DNA of 64,000 nucleotides from Microglena sp. YARC (Eukaryota > Chlorophyta > Chlorophyceae > Chlamydomonadales > Chlamydomonadaceae). The translations under genes and the position numbers were made by a program. The stretch spans positions 54,168,268 to 54,232,267 of the forward strand of contig CM039464.1 of NCBI GenBank assembly GCA_022414725.1, read 5' to 3'. The notes below the pieces were generated by a model. That model had not been told where the DNA came from. It was given only the letters and a program-made list of their open reading frames with translations, and did no database searches. This document shows positions 1 through 9,043 of this stretch, in pieces; position 1 is the stretch's first letter; the number at the start of each line of letters is the position of its first letter.

Positions 1-460
1 GACATGATACACGAGGTCCGAACCGTAATTGTGACACACCCTCTCCCCATCCATCAGTCAGCTGCCCCTTAACGTAATTCAACAACTTGACATCGTCCAC
101 ATCCATCCTCGAGGGCCTCCATTCGTCCGGCACTTTGTTTTTCCCAAAAGAAAACAGACCTCCTCCTCCTCGTTGGTGTTTCTTCAGAGTCTTCGAAAAG
201 CTCAAGACGATCTCGACGAACATGAACCCGTTCGCGACAGGTTTTAAACGGGCGTGCTTGAAATCGACCGGCCACATACCCATCGAGTTCAGCAGAGGGA
301 CCTCTTCGATCAGATGCTCGAAACCGAACGATTTCCATCGTTTTTTTATGGACGCGATCGCTTCTCTCGGGACGGGGGTGGGTGTGAACAATCCCAGGTT
401 GACGTCGGGACGGTGACATTGCACGTCGTCCGACACAGCGGGGAAAGTCAGCGTAATCAT
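1..460 (-). CDS. Conserved viral protein with LTDGWGEG motif, partial at left edge
   Basis: An open minus-strand frame starts at an ATG at 460 and runs off the left edge after 153 codons without a stop, so the C-terminus is missing. The protein begins MITLTFPAVSDD and carries LTDGWGEG at about residues 134-141. A D/SGWGEG motif of this kind recurs in uncharacterised proteins of large DNA viruses and phages, but I know no biochemical function for it. The frame has normal composition, while the opposite frames over the same bases are Arg-rich and look like shadows. It is divergent from the metalloprotease gene at 627, leaving a shared spacer of about 165 bp. Function unknown; I am fairly confident that it is a real gene. 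Confidence 0.7.
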   Translation of the reverse strand, partial: MITLTFPAVSDDVQCHRPDVNLGLFTPTPVPREAIASIKKRWKSFGFEHLIEEVPLLNSMGMWPVDFKHARLKPVANGFMFVEIVLSFSKTLKKHQRGGGGLFSFGKNKVPDEWRPSRMDVDDVKLLNYVKGQLTDGWGEGVSQLRFGPRVSC

Positions 461-626
461 TGGCGCACACGATCAGAATCTAAAATACGAAGATGTTAAA
501 AAATCACTGGCTTGTTGTCGCGTTTCTCTTCCGCACTCGAAGGTTGCAACAAAATGTCCGGTCCGACTTTTCTGAGAAAAATCATTTCGGAGAAAAAAAC
601 ATTTCGGAGAGCATGACAAATAATGA

Positions 627-1196
627 ATGGGACGCTTCGCTGAAATTTTCGCCGTGTTCATCATCGTGATCATCATTGTAGGGTACCTCCGCGGATTCTA
701 CAGCGAGGTCGTGTTCGTGAGCTCGGACGTCGACGGTCGCGAATACCTGATGCGTCGGCTGCCCGACCGCCAGAACGCGGCAAACCTCATGGCGCGCATC
801 AACTCGAATCGTAACAAGCTGGTTCAGCATCTCGTGGCCAAGTACCCGAAAAACCCGGTCGTGCGCCAGCTGTACGATAACTACAACCCAGACGCTCTCT
901 CGGAGGGCGGGGCGGAACTTGGGTACACATCGTACTCTGTAAACAAGGGTGAGAAGATCGTATTGTGCCTGCGTCAGCGTGACCACGAGCTAGTGGAGGA
1001 GAACATCCTCATGTATGTCGCGATCCACGAGCTGGGTCACCTCGCAACGGACGAGGTGGGACACACGCCCAAGTTCTGGTCGAACTTCAAGTGGATCCTG
1101 GGCGAGGCGATGTCTATCGGGCTCTACACCAAGGTTGACTTTGACAACGAGCCACAAAAGTATTGCGGGATCAACATCACCTCATCCATCGTTTGA
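627..1196 (+). CDS. WLM/SprT-like zinc metalloprotease, membrane-anchored
   Basis: 189 residues. A hydrophobic segment at about residues 7-20 should anchor the N-terminus in a membrane. The zinc-binding motif HELGH is at residues 134-138 (H134, E135, H138), and a third likely ligand, H146, lies in GHTPKFW. The HExxH...HxxxFW spacing is that of WLM/SprT-type metallopeptidases, which cleave proteins, including DNA-protein crosslinks in cellular members. Giant viruses commonly encode a compact membrane-anchored version of unknown substrate. The start at 627 is preceded by an ATG at 623 in another frame. The frame is intact, which is notable in this decayed region. The family call is strong from the motif; the role in the virus is inference. 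Confidence 0.85.
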   Translation: MGRFAEIFAVFIIVIIIVGYLRGFYSEVVFVSSDVDGREYLMRRLPDRQNAANLMARINSNRNKLVQHLVAKYPKNPVVRQLYDNYNPDALSEGGAELGYTSYSVNKGEKIVLCLRQRDHELVEENILMYVAIHELGHLATDEVGHTPKFWSNFKWILGEAMSIGLYTKVDFDNEPQKYCGINITSSIV

Positions 1197-1241
1197 TGGT
1201 TTACAGCGTTCTTGTCTACAAAAAATATACATCAAAAAATA

Positions 1242-1715
1242 ATGAGTCATGCGGGGTACGCGCATGCAACGTACACGGTCCTGTGTGTCGCCTTCCTGAT
1301 CGCGTGGATTTCCACTTACATAGTGAGGTCGACCACCAGCAGCAGAGAAGAGTTGACCTTGGAGAACGTAGGGACCACGTACGCCGGTTTCAGGAATGAC
1401 CTTGTGTTCTCGATGAAAGAGCCTCTCATAATGTTAGCTATCGGGGCGACCGTTCTGGGAGAACTGCACGCGTTTGTCCTCCCAACGATTGTAGGAAACG
1501 ATAACGAGGCCATGTTTTTATGCGGTCTGAATCTCATGTACCCGCATTTCAAGTTGTGCCTCTCGCACTTCATCCGCAAGTTCTATGATGCTTTTATGAT
1601 CTTGGGGATGGGGTGCATGCCCATACTAATGTACACAGTCCCAATGGATAAGTTTGTCATCTGCATGCTCTGGAGCAGCCTCTTCATCTTCATTGCGTCT
1701 TTCGCGAGTAGCTGA
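1242..1715 (+). CDS. Multi-pass membrane protein, unknown
   Basis: 157 residues starting MSHAGYAHATY; an upstream in-frame ATG at 1212 would add ten residues. At least four hydrophobic stretches are visible: near residues 11-25, a central one around IMLAIGATVLGELHAFVL, one around FMILGMGCMPILMYTV, and the C-terminal MLWSSLFIFIASFASS. I recognise no family. It follows the metalloprotease on the same strand after 45 bp, and its last 26 bases overlap the convergent gene ending at 1690, as is common in compact viral genomes. Probably a viral membrane protein. Confidence 0.6.
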   Translation: MSHAGYAHATYTVLCVAFLIAWISTYIVRSTTSSREELTLENVGTTYAGFRNDLVFSMKEPLIMLAIGATVLGELHAFVLPTIVGNDNEAMFLCGLNLMYPHFKLCLSHFIRKFYDAFMILGMGCMPILMYTVPMDKFVICMLWSSLFIFIASFASS

Positions 1716-2298
1716 TGGATCGGTCGTTGAAGAGCCAGTTCGCAAAGGCGCCCTGGTCGTTGGGGGCGGCGACAGTGTAAAACTGACGGAAGCCGGAATT
1801 ACGTTTGAACACATCGTGTGGCTCCTGCCATTTATCGCCGTGGAAGAGTTTGTCAACTCGCTTTCGGACCGACGGACGCGTGATGTCGCAAGGGGGACGC
1901 GTCCCCCCCACCAGCACTGCGCCCATGTCACCGATTGCAGGATTCATGAACGGGTTCTCTTTCGTGGGCGCGCGACAGAGCCTCGCCGTCTCGGGGTCAC
2001 GTTCGAGACCCTCGTTGCGCATCATCTCGATCGTGTTCGTTCGCTGGCCAACGTCAAAACGGTGGACCGCGGCGGTCAGCGCACCTGTCAAAACAGGAAT
2101 TAGCAGCGCCTTGGGGGAGGCACAGAAAATGCACACGGCGATGCCGTAGTATATGGAGAATCTGAACAGTGCGTTCAGCTGCTCTGTGAGGAGCATCCCT
2201 GGAAGGGGTACGAAACTGTAGAGTGCTTCCGTCGTGCCCATGAAACTGCGTAGGTCATCGTGCCATATGGTTGTGGTTGCCGCCGCATTGTCGTTCAT
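1690..2298 (-). CDS. Conserved NCLDV virion-type protein (DUF5762-like)
   Basis: 202 residues. Two hydrophobic stretches occupy the first third. The C-terminal half contains NPAIGDMGAVLVGG, VRKRVDKLFHGDKW and FRQFYTVAAPNDQGAFANWLF. The NPAIGDMG block and an FRQF(Y)T...PNDQ..FA.WL block are what I recall as signatures of a family conserved across phycodna-like and mimi-like giant viruses (DUF5762 by my recollection, not checked). Members are thought to be structural, but I cannot state a proven role. It is convergent with the membrane protein at 1242-1715. The frame is intact from ATG to stop. Confidence in viral origin is high and in the exact family name moderate. Confidence 0.7.
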   Translation of the reverse strand: MNDNAAATTTIWHDDLRSFMGTTEALYSFVPLPGMLLTEQLNALFRFSIYYGIAVCIFCASPKALLIPVLTGALTAAVHRFDVGQRTNTIEMMRNEGLERDPETARLCRAPTKENPFMNPAIGDMGAVLVGGTRPPCDITRPSVRKRVDKLFHGDKWQEPHDVFKRNSGFRQFYTVAAPNDQGAFANWLFNDRSISYSRKTQ

Positions 2299-2340
2299 GT
2301 TGATATAGCAACTAAACTGCTTTACATGTACTTGACAAAA

Positions 2341-2577
2341 TTACTTGGGGACCCCATACTTGACGGGGCAGCTCGGGAAATGCTTGGCGATGGCCATGGC
2401 GACACTGGCGGTGCTCTGGGGTGTATGGAGAGCCTCGCCAAGTACGACATTTAGTGTATCGGTTTCGGTTTGGCTTACCTCGACGGCCGAGACGCCTGGA
2501 ATGGCCCTTACCATGTCCATCTTCTCCTCCGTAATTGCGTCGCACAATGTAATTGAGATAGTGATAGAGGAGGTCAT
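2341..2577 (-). CDS. Small hypothetical protein
   Basis: 78 residues from ATG at 2577 (MTSSITISITL); a longer frame begins with a non-ATG codon and is not preferred. The sequence alternates short beta-like stretches with an acidic/helical part (AITEEKMDMVRAIPG) and ends CPVKYGVPK. No family recognised. It lies head to tail behind the 52-residue membrane protein upstream on the same strand and before the conserved virion-type gene, in a run of minus-strand genes from 3298 to 1690. Confidence 0.5.
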   Translation of the reverse strand: MTSSITISITLCDAITEEKMDMVRAIPGVSAVEVSQTETDTLNVVLGEALHTPQSTASVAMAIAKHFPSCPVKYGVPK

Positions 2578-2624
2578 TTTCAGTTCAAACAATTGTTTTC
2601 AAAATAAAATGGGATTGTTTTTAA

Positions 2625-2783
2625 TCAGTAGTGAGTGTACGCGGCGCCTCCTCCATGACGACGGTACCGCATCCCGATTCCCAACTTTACGAATGTCTCT
2701 AGAATGAATATGAGCATGACGCCTGCTAGCACAAACATTGCGAGCTCCATCAACGCTTGTCTAGGCTTCGGGGACGTGTCCAT
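2625..2783 (-). CDS. 52-residue single-pass membrane protein
   Basis: A very short frame: ATG at 2783, TGA at 2625-2627, 52 codons. The protein starts MDTSPKPRQALMEL, then has one clear transmembrane segment (AMFVLAGVMLIFILETF), a basic patch MRYRRH and a glycine-rich tail ending GGGAAYTHY. The N-hydrophobic-basic layout suggests a type III or tail-type virion membrane protein. Giant viruses and related dsDNA viruses encode several such miniproteins associated with the internal membrane or minor capsid. The frame fits the spacing between its neighbours on the same strand (47 bp to the next start, 59 bp from the previous stop). Function unknown. Confidence 0.6.
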   Translation of the reverse strand: MDTSPKPRQALMELAMFVLAGVMLIFILETFVKLGIGMRYRRHGGGAAYTHY

Positions 2784-2842
2784 TTGTGGATGAAAGAATC
2801 CTTCGACTGGATTTTTACTGCTTTTAGGCAGGCGAGCGGATG

Positions 2843-3298
2843 TTATTGGGGGGTGGTGGGCGGCTCATTGTATGAATCTGAATCGTTGGCATCGTCATTA
2901 GGATGATCATCCGATTCGGAGTCAGGATCATTGTCGTATTCGGTATTATTGTATTTAGGATGCTCTTCAATCTTTTCTTCTTCTTCGGCATGAGATTTTC
3001 GATACTCTGTGTCTTGTTGGTAAATGTCCATGATGTTGTTGAATGAGGAATTGAACCCCTGTGTGTACATGTCGCACAACGGACTAGGGTTCTTGTCAAA
3101 TACGCACGCGTACGACGGCGTCTTTGATTTCGCAATTGATTCCCCCCCCGCATCCTTTTTCTTCTTCTTCGGGAAGCTGCTCGTCGTCTTCTTTGTTTTG
3201 TAGTTTTTGGTTCCCGGAGCTCGCTTGTCCGTGAAGACACGGTCGTGGTTGTTCCAAACCTCGTTCAATGGGGCTCCAGTCAATATGTACGCGGACAT
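2843..3298 (-). CDS. Hydrophilic protein with APLNEVW N-terminus and acidic tail
   Basis: 151 residues from ATG at 3298. The N-terminus reads MSAYILTGAPLNEVWNN; a TGAPLxEVW start is a pattern I associate with a small conserved protein of phycodna-like viruses, but I cannot name it. A lysine cluster (PKKKKKD) follows near residue 45. The C-terminal third is strongly acidic and disordered (EEEEKIEEH; D/N/S-rich to the end). It looks like an intact gene. The 126-bp spacer to the plus-strand gene at 3425 would hold a divergent promoter. Confidence 0.6.
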   Translation of the reverse strand: MSAYILTGAPLNEVWNNHDRVFTDKRAPGTKNYKTKKTTSSFPKKKKKDAGGESIAKSKTPSYACVFDKNPSPLCDMYTQGFNSSFNNIMDIYQQDTEYRKSHAEEEEKIEEHPKYNNTEYDNDPDSESDDHPNDDANDSDSYNEPPTTPQ

Positions 3299-3424
3299 AT
3301 ATGCTTGTTGAATGGCTGGCTATTACATGTTGAAACATAACACTTTTTTTGGAACGCGACAAACAGATCTCCATGCGCACTTTTTGACAAAAATATTGTG
3401 GTTTGAAGGAAAGAACACATCCGC

Positions 3425-5643
3425 ATGGAGGCTGCGCTTCTCCTTATCGTCGCAGGCGCAGGGTACATGCTTTCAAAGCGACGCAACGAACCGGGAAGGG
3501 TGCCGCTATCTGTCTCCCCGATGACATCATACACAATAAAGAAGAGACCCGGCACATTCCGCAAATCATCATCATCATCAATGCCTATCTCGTCGCGTCT
3601 GACGCGGAGGCTCGCGACCGACCATCCGTTCACGACCCGTACCACTGCACACGCGTGCAAGATGTCTACGCACACGAAAAGGAGCTCCTCATGCAGAACA
3701 CATTCAGGTCCTCAATGACTGGAGACCGCATGCCAGCGACGCACGGCAACATGGTCCCTTTCTTCAGAGGGAGCGAGCCTCCAGGATCGGCGTCCGTCTC
3801 CACAAACCGAGGACACGAGATGGAGAACTTCGTGGGCGAGAAAGGCTCCCAAGACTTCACATCACTAAGCGGTGGAAAGCGAGAAATTCAGCAACTCTTC
3901 AGCCCTACAGAGGCGAGAGTGGACGACCTGCGTCCGCCTGTAGGCGTCGGGGGATCCGAGTACCGCGACGTCGTGCAATTGCCACGCAATCGCGCTAACG
4001 AACTCCCTTTCGAACAGGTTCGTGTTCAACCGATCCCGGAGGAAGAGATGCGCGAAATGGGGGGTCTGCGCGCGCTAACAGTGGACGACATGCGTCCTCT
4101 CACGCGTCCCAAACAGAGCTTGCCTGGACAGATTATCCCCGGGTTGTCCACATCTACTGCTACGGACCGACCTAAGCACCAACCCATCAACACTCAGACG
4201 CGCCCCCATTCTCTCATCCGCGAGCAGAAGACCACCGACGACTTTATGCGCACCGGTGGCGCGGCCGGGTCTCAGCCCGGGTACGACAAGATCCGCATTG
4301 TCGACCGGCACACCGAGCGTGAAACAATGCGTTCCGCCGACCTGTACAAGGGTGCAGCTGCCCTTGTGGGCGTGCACAGGATGGATGACCGAGGAGGGTC
4401 CCAACGGGACCTCATCTTTCGAACCCCCCTGGGTGAGATGTCGCGAGGGCCTGCCACGACTACGGTCAAGAGCGTCACTGACTACGGTCGAAGCGGTATG
4501 TCGGCCCCTGGCAACGCGCGAATGGAGACCGGGTCTCGCACGCGCCCTGGAACTCTCACTACGGCCGTCAAGGCGTTGGTCGCGCCTTTGCAGGATGTGC
4601 TGCGCACAACGCGTAAGGAGGAGTACCTCGATTCGGCGCCTGTGGTGAACCTTGTAGGATCTCACGGCGTTTCCAAGCTCACGGTGTACGACTCGCAGGA
4701 TGTCGCGCGAACGACGCCCAAGGATGTTCTCCTCGATTCGGCGCCTGTGGTGAACCTTATAGGATCTCACGGCGTTCCCAAGCTCACGGTGTACGACACG
4801 CAGGATGTCACGCGAACGACGCGCAAGGAGGTGGGTATCCACGACGGACATCAGACTGGCAACTTTGCGGGTGGCTCTGTGTCACGCCGCGGTCCTGTGG
4901 TGGATCCTGATTCTTCGCGAGGCGACCGCTGTCAACCCTGGCGGTCACCAACGTAATTTGTATGCGAAGAACGTTGGTGGCGTTGTTTACTCGGCTGATG
5001 ACGCGGCGCCCGATGCGACTCGTAAGGACGTTGCGGTGGGTCAGGATCGTGGTGGTGGCTTGCCAACGATGACATCTGGACGCGGAGCTTACAGTGTTTC
5101 AGTGTTGGACCCTCCTCGAGCGACTATGCGTGAGACGGCCGCTGATTCGGGAACACGGTTCGGTGTGTCTCGGCTTGCAGAGAGTTCTGGTGCGTACGTT
5201 GTGGGCAAGCCCGACAGTTTAGAGGCGACAATGCGCAGCACGACGACTGACGGGTCTGAGTGCTATGGTACTTCTGAGTCTGCTGTGACCAGACCGGTTT
5301 CGCGTGCCGACGTCGGTTCGGTGGAGCCCGCGCTGTCTCGTGAGGCGCTTGTGATGACTGGGCGCAAATTTCTGGTTGACAGGAGGGGGTGTGACGCTCC
5401 TGCTGGGGCGTGGTTCGGTGCCGGCGTAGCTGAGATGGGTGTTGTTGGCGACGAACGTGGCGGGACCCTGCTTTGCGTGACGGTGGGTGGCAGAGCAGGT
5501 ACTTGAATTCTAGTGTCGCTGGGGGAGGTGACATGTTGTTGCCTTACAACACTGTCGAGCCTGATCCTGAGCCGCGGTACACGGTGGACCGTTTGATGGG
5601 TGACATAGAGGGCAGACGTGCACAACAAGACCACCAACAATAA
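3425..5643 (+). pseudogene. Broken conserved NCLDV virion protein (DUF5899-like), three frame changes
   Basis: The gene starts MEAALLLIVAGAGYML at 3425, a short N-terminal membrane anchor followed by basic residues. It must then shift to the frame that is open to 4956, shift again to the frame ending at 5506, and return to the first long frame for the last 46 codons, ending TAA at 5641-5643. The body contains GNMVPFFRG, a tract around NELPFEQVRVQPIPEEEMREMGG (blocks NELPFEQVRV and EMGGLR) and PKQSLPGQIIPG. These are hallmarks, as I recall them, of a long virion-associated protein family in giant viruses. The second half is a run of imperfect modules of the form DSAPVVNLVGSHGV...TVYD; one module of about 123 bp is tandemly duplicated near 4597-4842. 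Three frame changes make it a pseudogene unless they are assembly indels. Confidence 0.7.
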
Positions 5644-5744
5644 AAAATATCATCTGTATGAAGTTTGTATTGTGTTTGCTGTTGTTGTAGCAGTTAATGG
5701 GCGTTCCAGCCTCCCCGGTCGATTTTTACTGGTTGCAAAACCTG

Positions 5745-5910
5745 ATACTGATATGGGGACACAGACGGTTGAACGGTTTACCACAGAGGCGACTCGGAAT
5801 ATCTTCGAGAACCTCTCCAACCTGCTGCACCCCCCAACGTTGCCCAAACGCAACGATCTGCAGTCTGGATGATTATAAGGTGTGTCCCACTTTATTTGAG
5901 AACAACTGTA
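5745..5910 (+). repeat. Left arm of a 166-bp inverted repeat pair
   Basis: This stretch matches the reverse complement of 8810-8975 over its full 166 bp with about a dozen differences by eye. Homology stops at both sides in both copies. The two arms enclose 2.9 kb holding low-complexity DNA, a broken Fanzor gene and a truncated primase gene. They could be terminal inverted repeats of a composite element or two inverted copies of a viral fragment. In both copies the 35 bp after the shared stop are as conserved as the part before it, which favours a recent nucleotide-level duplication. Confidence 0.75.
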
Positions 5911-6405
5911 TGTATTACCATGGAAGAGCACAGTAGTGACTTGAAAACAGTAGGTGAGAGGATCGAACATCTAATACACGAGATGGATTCTTTGCATGAA
6001 GCGACAGGCGTGTAGTATTTCAAAGCCCAGGCATTAGCATGGTCCGGATGGGTGTGGATGCTACACGATAGCAAGCGACGAGAGTGGAAGATTACATTCC
6101 CTGGGGATGCTCAGGGAATGGATTGATTGATAATGCAAACACACGCACGCAGAGTGATAGGCGAACGGAGGATAGAGAGATAGGATTTACATCACAGGAT
6201 CACGCACGCACGCGCACGAAGGTGATAGGTAACTGGAAAGCCAGACGACAAGCTGAATGAATACATACATACAGGATCGAATGACACATCCATCGACCGA
6301 ATGCATGCATGCATGCAAGCAAGCAAGAATGCATGCATGCAAGCAAGCAAGAAAGCACGCACACGCATGACCTAACTTCTTTGGCGGAATTCGAAACCTT
6401 CGCGG

Positions 6406-6457
<52 letters not shown>

Positions 6458-6459
6458 TT

Positions 6460-6525
<66 letters not shown>

Positions 6526-6634
6526 TTGTTGTTGTTGTTGTTGTTGTTGTCGTTGTCCGGTCTACACTCTGACAAGGGAATTATGTTACATAATATCCCG
6601 AGTCCCCCAAAATCCTCTTGTATGTGTTTATCTT
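5911..6634. other. Low-complexity stretch with short repeats
   Basis: No gene is supported here. A 31-codon frame at 5920-6015 with a good start context is the only small candidate and is not called. The DNA holds ACGC-type tracts (about 6130-6225), a GCATGCATGCAAGCAAGC block repeated around 6301-6352, and a (TTG)n tract at about 6407-6555. It lies downstream of the Fanzor 3' end, where an omega-type guide RNA would be expected in an intact element, but I see no supported RNA boundary. Confidence 0.5.
6407..6555. repeat. (TTG)n microsatellite
   Basis: About 150 bp of almost pure TTG triplets with a few interruptions (TTGATG, TTTTTTG, TTTTTG, TTGTCG). Runs of poly-Leu or poly-Val on the plus strand and poly-Asn or poly-Gln on the minus strand are translation shadows of this tract. 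Confidence 0.9.
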
Positions 6635-7740
6635 CTACACTTCGCTCGACACTGCGTTCTGTAAAGAACCTGTCAGCTTGTAATCAATTTTGCGTCCTAC
6701 CACAACTTCCAGTTTGCAATATTTCTTTGGCCTAGCAAGAATTCCGGGGCGGATTGGGTACATTGTAAAGCAATTGTGGATGTTAATGGCTGCATTTAGG
6801 TCACGGTTTACAAACAACTTGCTGTTCTCCATGGTGGAACTGCACCATAGCAAGCCTCGAACCGTGCGCCCTTTTTTTTCGGACTGCACACTCTGGAGGA
6901 CGGTGGTGCTGTCCTTGTGCCAGATCTTTGTGGTACGGAATTCGTCAATGACGGCAACTCGCCCCTTGAAACGGTCACTAAACGCCTTGAACGCGCTCGT
7001 TGTAGGGACAGAAAGTTCACCCTTGCCACCAGGGGCAAACTTAGCAGAACCGTATGCGACGACAATTGTTTTCCTCTCACCGACATCCTCCTGGACCTCG
7101 TTGAAGAAGCGTGCTAAGACACGTTTCTTGCCACCGTAGAGCCGCAGGCGCTGCGCGCCCCACCGCGACTTGGACATCTCCCCCCATCGAGAATCCCAAT
7201 GGTTGACCATTACAGTCACGTAAGCGTCAAACGACACTAGAGATGTGCGCTTGGGACTGTTGTCCTTCAGGTTGTCAAGGCATTCCTGGATGTTGGACAA
7301 CCACTTCTTGGTCGGCCCTCTCGATTTGAAGACCCCGCTCTCAACGTAGTACCGCTCCCGCGTGAGTCTCTTGCTCCCGAACTCGCAGTGCCTCTTCCTC
7401 TTCCTACCCCCTTATCTTTTTCTTCGACCTTATTTTTCTTCCAAGTCAAAAAGGCAATGTTGCAGCGGCCAGGGTCGTTTGCAACGACCACCACATTGGG
7501 GTCGGACTCGGAAAACTCGCGGAGCGTCTTGGTCTGCTTCTTAATCGCCGTTCCGTCGTCCTTGATTGAAATCTTTTTCTTCTCGGCCCTAAGAAAGTGG
7601 GTACAAGCCATTACGCCGTCAGTGTCTATGGTGCATGTAAACACACCTTTCCCAGTAGAACGGATGTTTTCCACATCGAAGACCGACTCCCAGTGCTCCT
7701 TGTTTGTCAGCGTCTTTTCGAGACTCTCGATGAGACCGCA
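6635..7740 (-). pseudogene. Fanzor (TnpB-like RNA-guided nuclease) remnant
   Basis: Two minus-strand frames give one Fanzor-type protein. The upstream frame (about 7740 to 7400) carries the RuvC-I block VVVVANDPGRCNIAF, with the catalytic Asp codon at 7474-7476. After a frameshift near 7390-7410 the second frame carries SKRLTRERYYVESG, then DEFRTTKIWH, GLLWCSS and the RuvC-III block NRDLNAAINI, with its Asp codon at 6800-6802, and ends at 6635. Fanzor proteins are the eukaryotic and giant-virus relatives of TnpB and cut DNA guided by an omega RNA. The zinc-ribbon cysteines expected after DEFRTT are mostly lost (one remains in LLWCSS), and the N-terminus is cut where the primase sequence begins at about 7740. 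It is therefore very unlikely to be active. Confidence 0.8.
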
Positions 7741-8792
7741 TGTTCGCCGACCTCGACATCAAAACACTCAACTCAAAGACGGTTGCTGACGACGAGGCGC
7801 TTCTGGAGCGAATGCTATCGGTTATAAGCGCCGGATCTCCTCTATGCACGACCGTGTGCGTGTTGCGCCGCCTGGAATGTCATGGTGGCAAGATGGGGTT
7901 CCACATCATATGGTCGGACCTGTATGTTGACGACAAGGAGGCCGCGCGCTTGGCCAACGAATGGATGCTTAATCTCGCGCCACGCAACAGAGCCACCATG
8001 GACACGAGCGTGTACCGAAACGGTAGTCTTTGAATGCCATGGTCGGCCAAGGTCACCCGTGGAGAGGGAGATGGAGATGATACTGGCGCAAGGGGGATAT
8101 ACGTCCCATGGCGGCTCTTTGAAGTTCACGGCGACGGGATGTCCCCGATCGTCATTGACGAGTTCACCCCCCCTGTGCCGGCGGAGTTCGAATACGTGCG
8201 CAAGTGGCTGAGTATGAGTGTGTTGTACCCCCGTCGCTTCGATACGGGTCAAACGACTCTGACTCGTTCTCATTCCAAGTCAAAGTCCAATGCAACTAGC
8301 AAGCGGATGTACCCTGAAAAAACCAAAGTTGTATCTTTGGTGTCTCCTGATCTTGCGGTGGTGGTTCCTTGTGGCGATGATGAGTCGAAGTACAACACTG
8401 TTTTTGGAAGGTTCCCGACTAACCTCATGTACGAGTACAGTTCTTGCCGAGGCGTCAGCTTGGCGGTGGACGTGCGTGGCGTTGTTGTTTCTACCAACAA
8501 CGACTACGTGTTGATAAAGACAGCATCTCGCTTTAGCTTGCGTCTTCAACGTTCTCATCGTAGCAACCACATGTACTTTGTGTTGCGTAGACGGTCTCCA
8601 TCTACCGTATCGTGTGTGCAGCATTGTCACTCGTGTCGAGGAGGGGGGGGGGACGGTGGTGGTGTGAGTCTCGGTGAAGTTGGGTCAGAGGATGTGTGCG
8701 ACGCGGATGCTTGGGGCTTCATTTGCAGGAGCGTCCCGAACGTTCCTTCTTCGTGCATTTGCACAATGATGATGTCATCATTGCGTTTGTAG
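7740..8792 (+). pseudogene. Archaeo-eukaryotic primase (D5-type) fragment with in-frame stop
   Basis: The frame starts MFADLDIKT, a catalytic hDhD motif (D4, D6), and continues to KMGFHIIW, the His-containing second motif, and MDTSVYRNGSL. A TGA at 8031-8033 then interrupts it, but the same frame resumes at once with MPWSAK. In primases of this family the motif reads GSLRMP, so the stop most simply comes from a CGA-to-TGA change. Downstream are SNHMYFVL and a CVQHCHSC cluster like the zinc motif that follows the primase core. In NCLDVs this domain normally heads a primase-helicase. Here the N-terminus is missing at the Fanzor junction and no helicase follows; the frame ends next to the right inverted repeat. 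Confidence 0.75.
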
Positions 8793-8809
8793 AACGACGA
8801 CTCAACACC

Positions 8810-8975
8810 TACAGTTATTCTCAAATAAAGTGGGACACACCTTATAATCATCCAGACTGCAGATCGTTGCTTTTGGGCAACGTAGGGGGGTGCAGCAAGT
8901 TGAAAAAGTTCTGGAAAATATTCCGAGTCGCCTCTTTGGTAAACCGTTCAACCGTCTGTGCCCCCAAATCAGTAT
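8810..8975 (-). repeat. Right arm of the 166-bp inverted repeat pair
   Basis: Reverse-complement partner of 5745-5910, about 93 percent identical by eye. It begins 18 bp after the end of the primase fragment and lies about 70 bp upstream of the intact gene at 9044. Confidence 0.75.
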
Positions 8976-9043
8976 TTGGTGTTGGTGGGGTTTTCGAGAA
9001 GCTGTTCGTATGAAAATAAATTGTAAAACTTATTTAAACAAAC

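Noticed and set aside
4075..4851. Minus-strand 258-residue frame within the virion-type pseudogene
   Set aside because: Arg/His/Val-rich shadow composition; the opposite strand has conserved motifs.
5920..6015. 31-residue peptide gene next to the left inverted repeat
   Set aside because: Too short, no partner next to the right repeat, no recognisable features.
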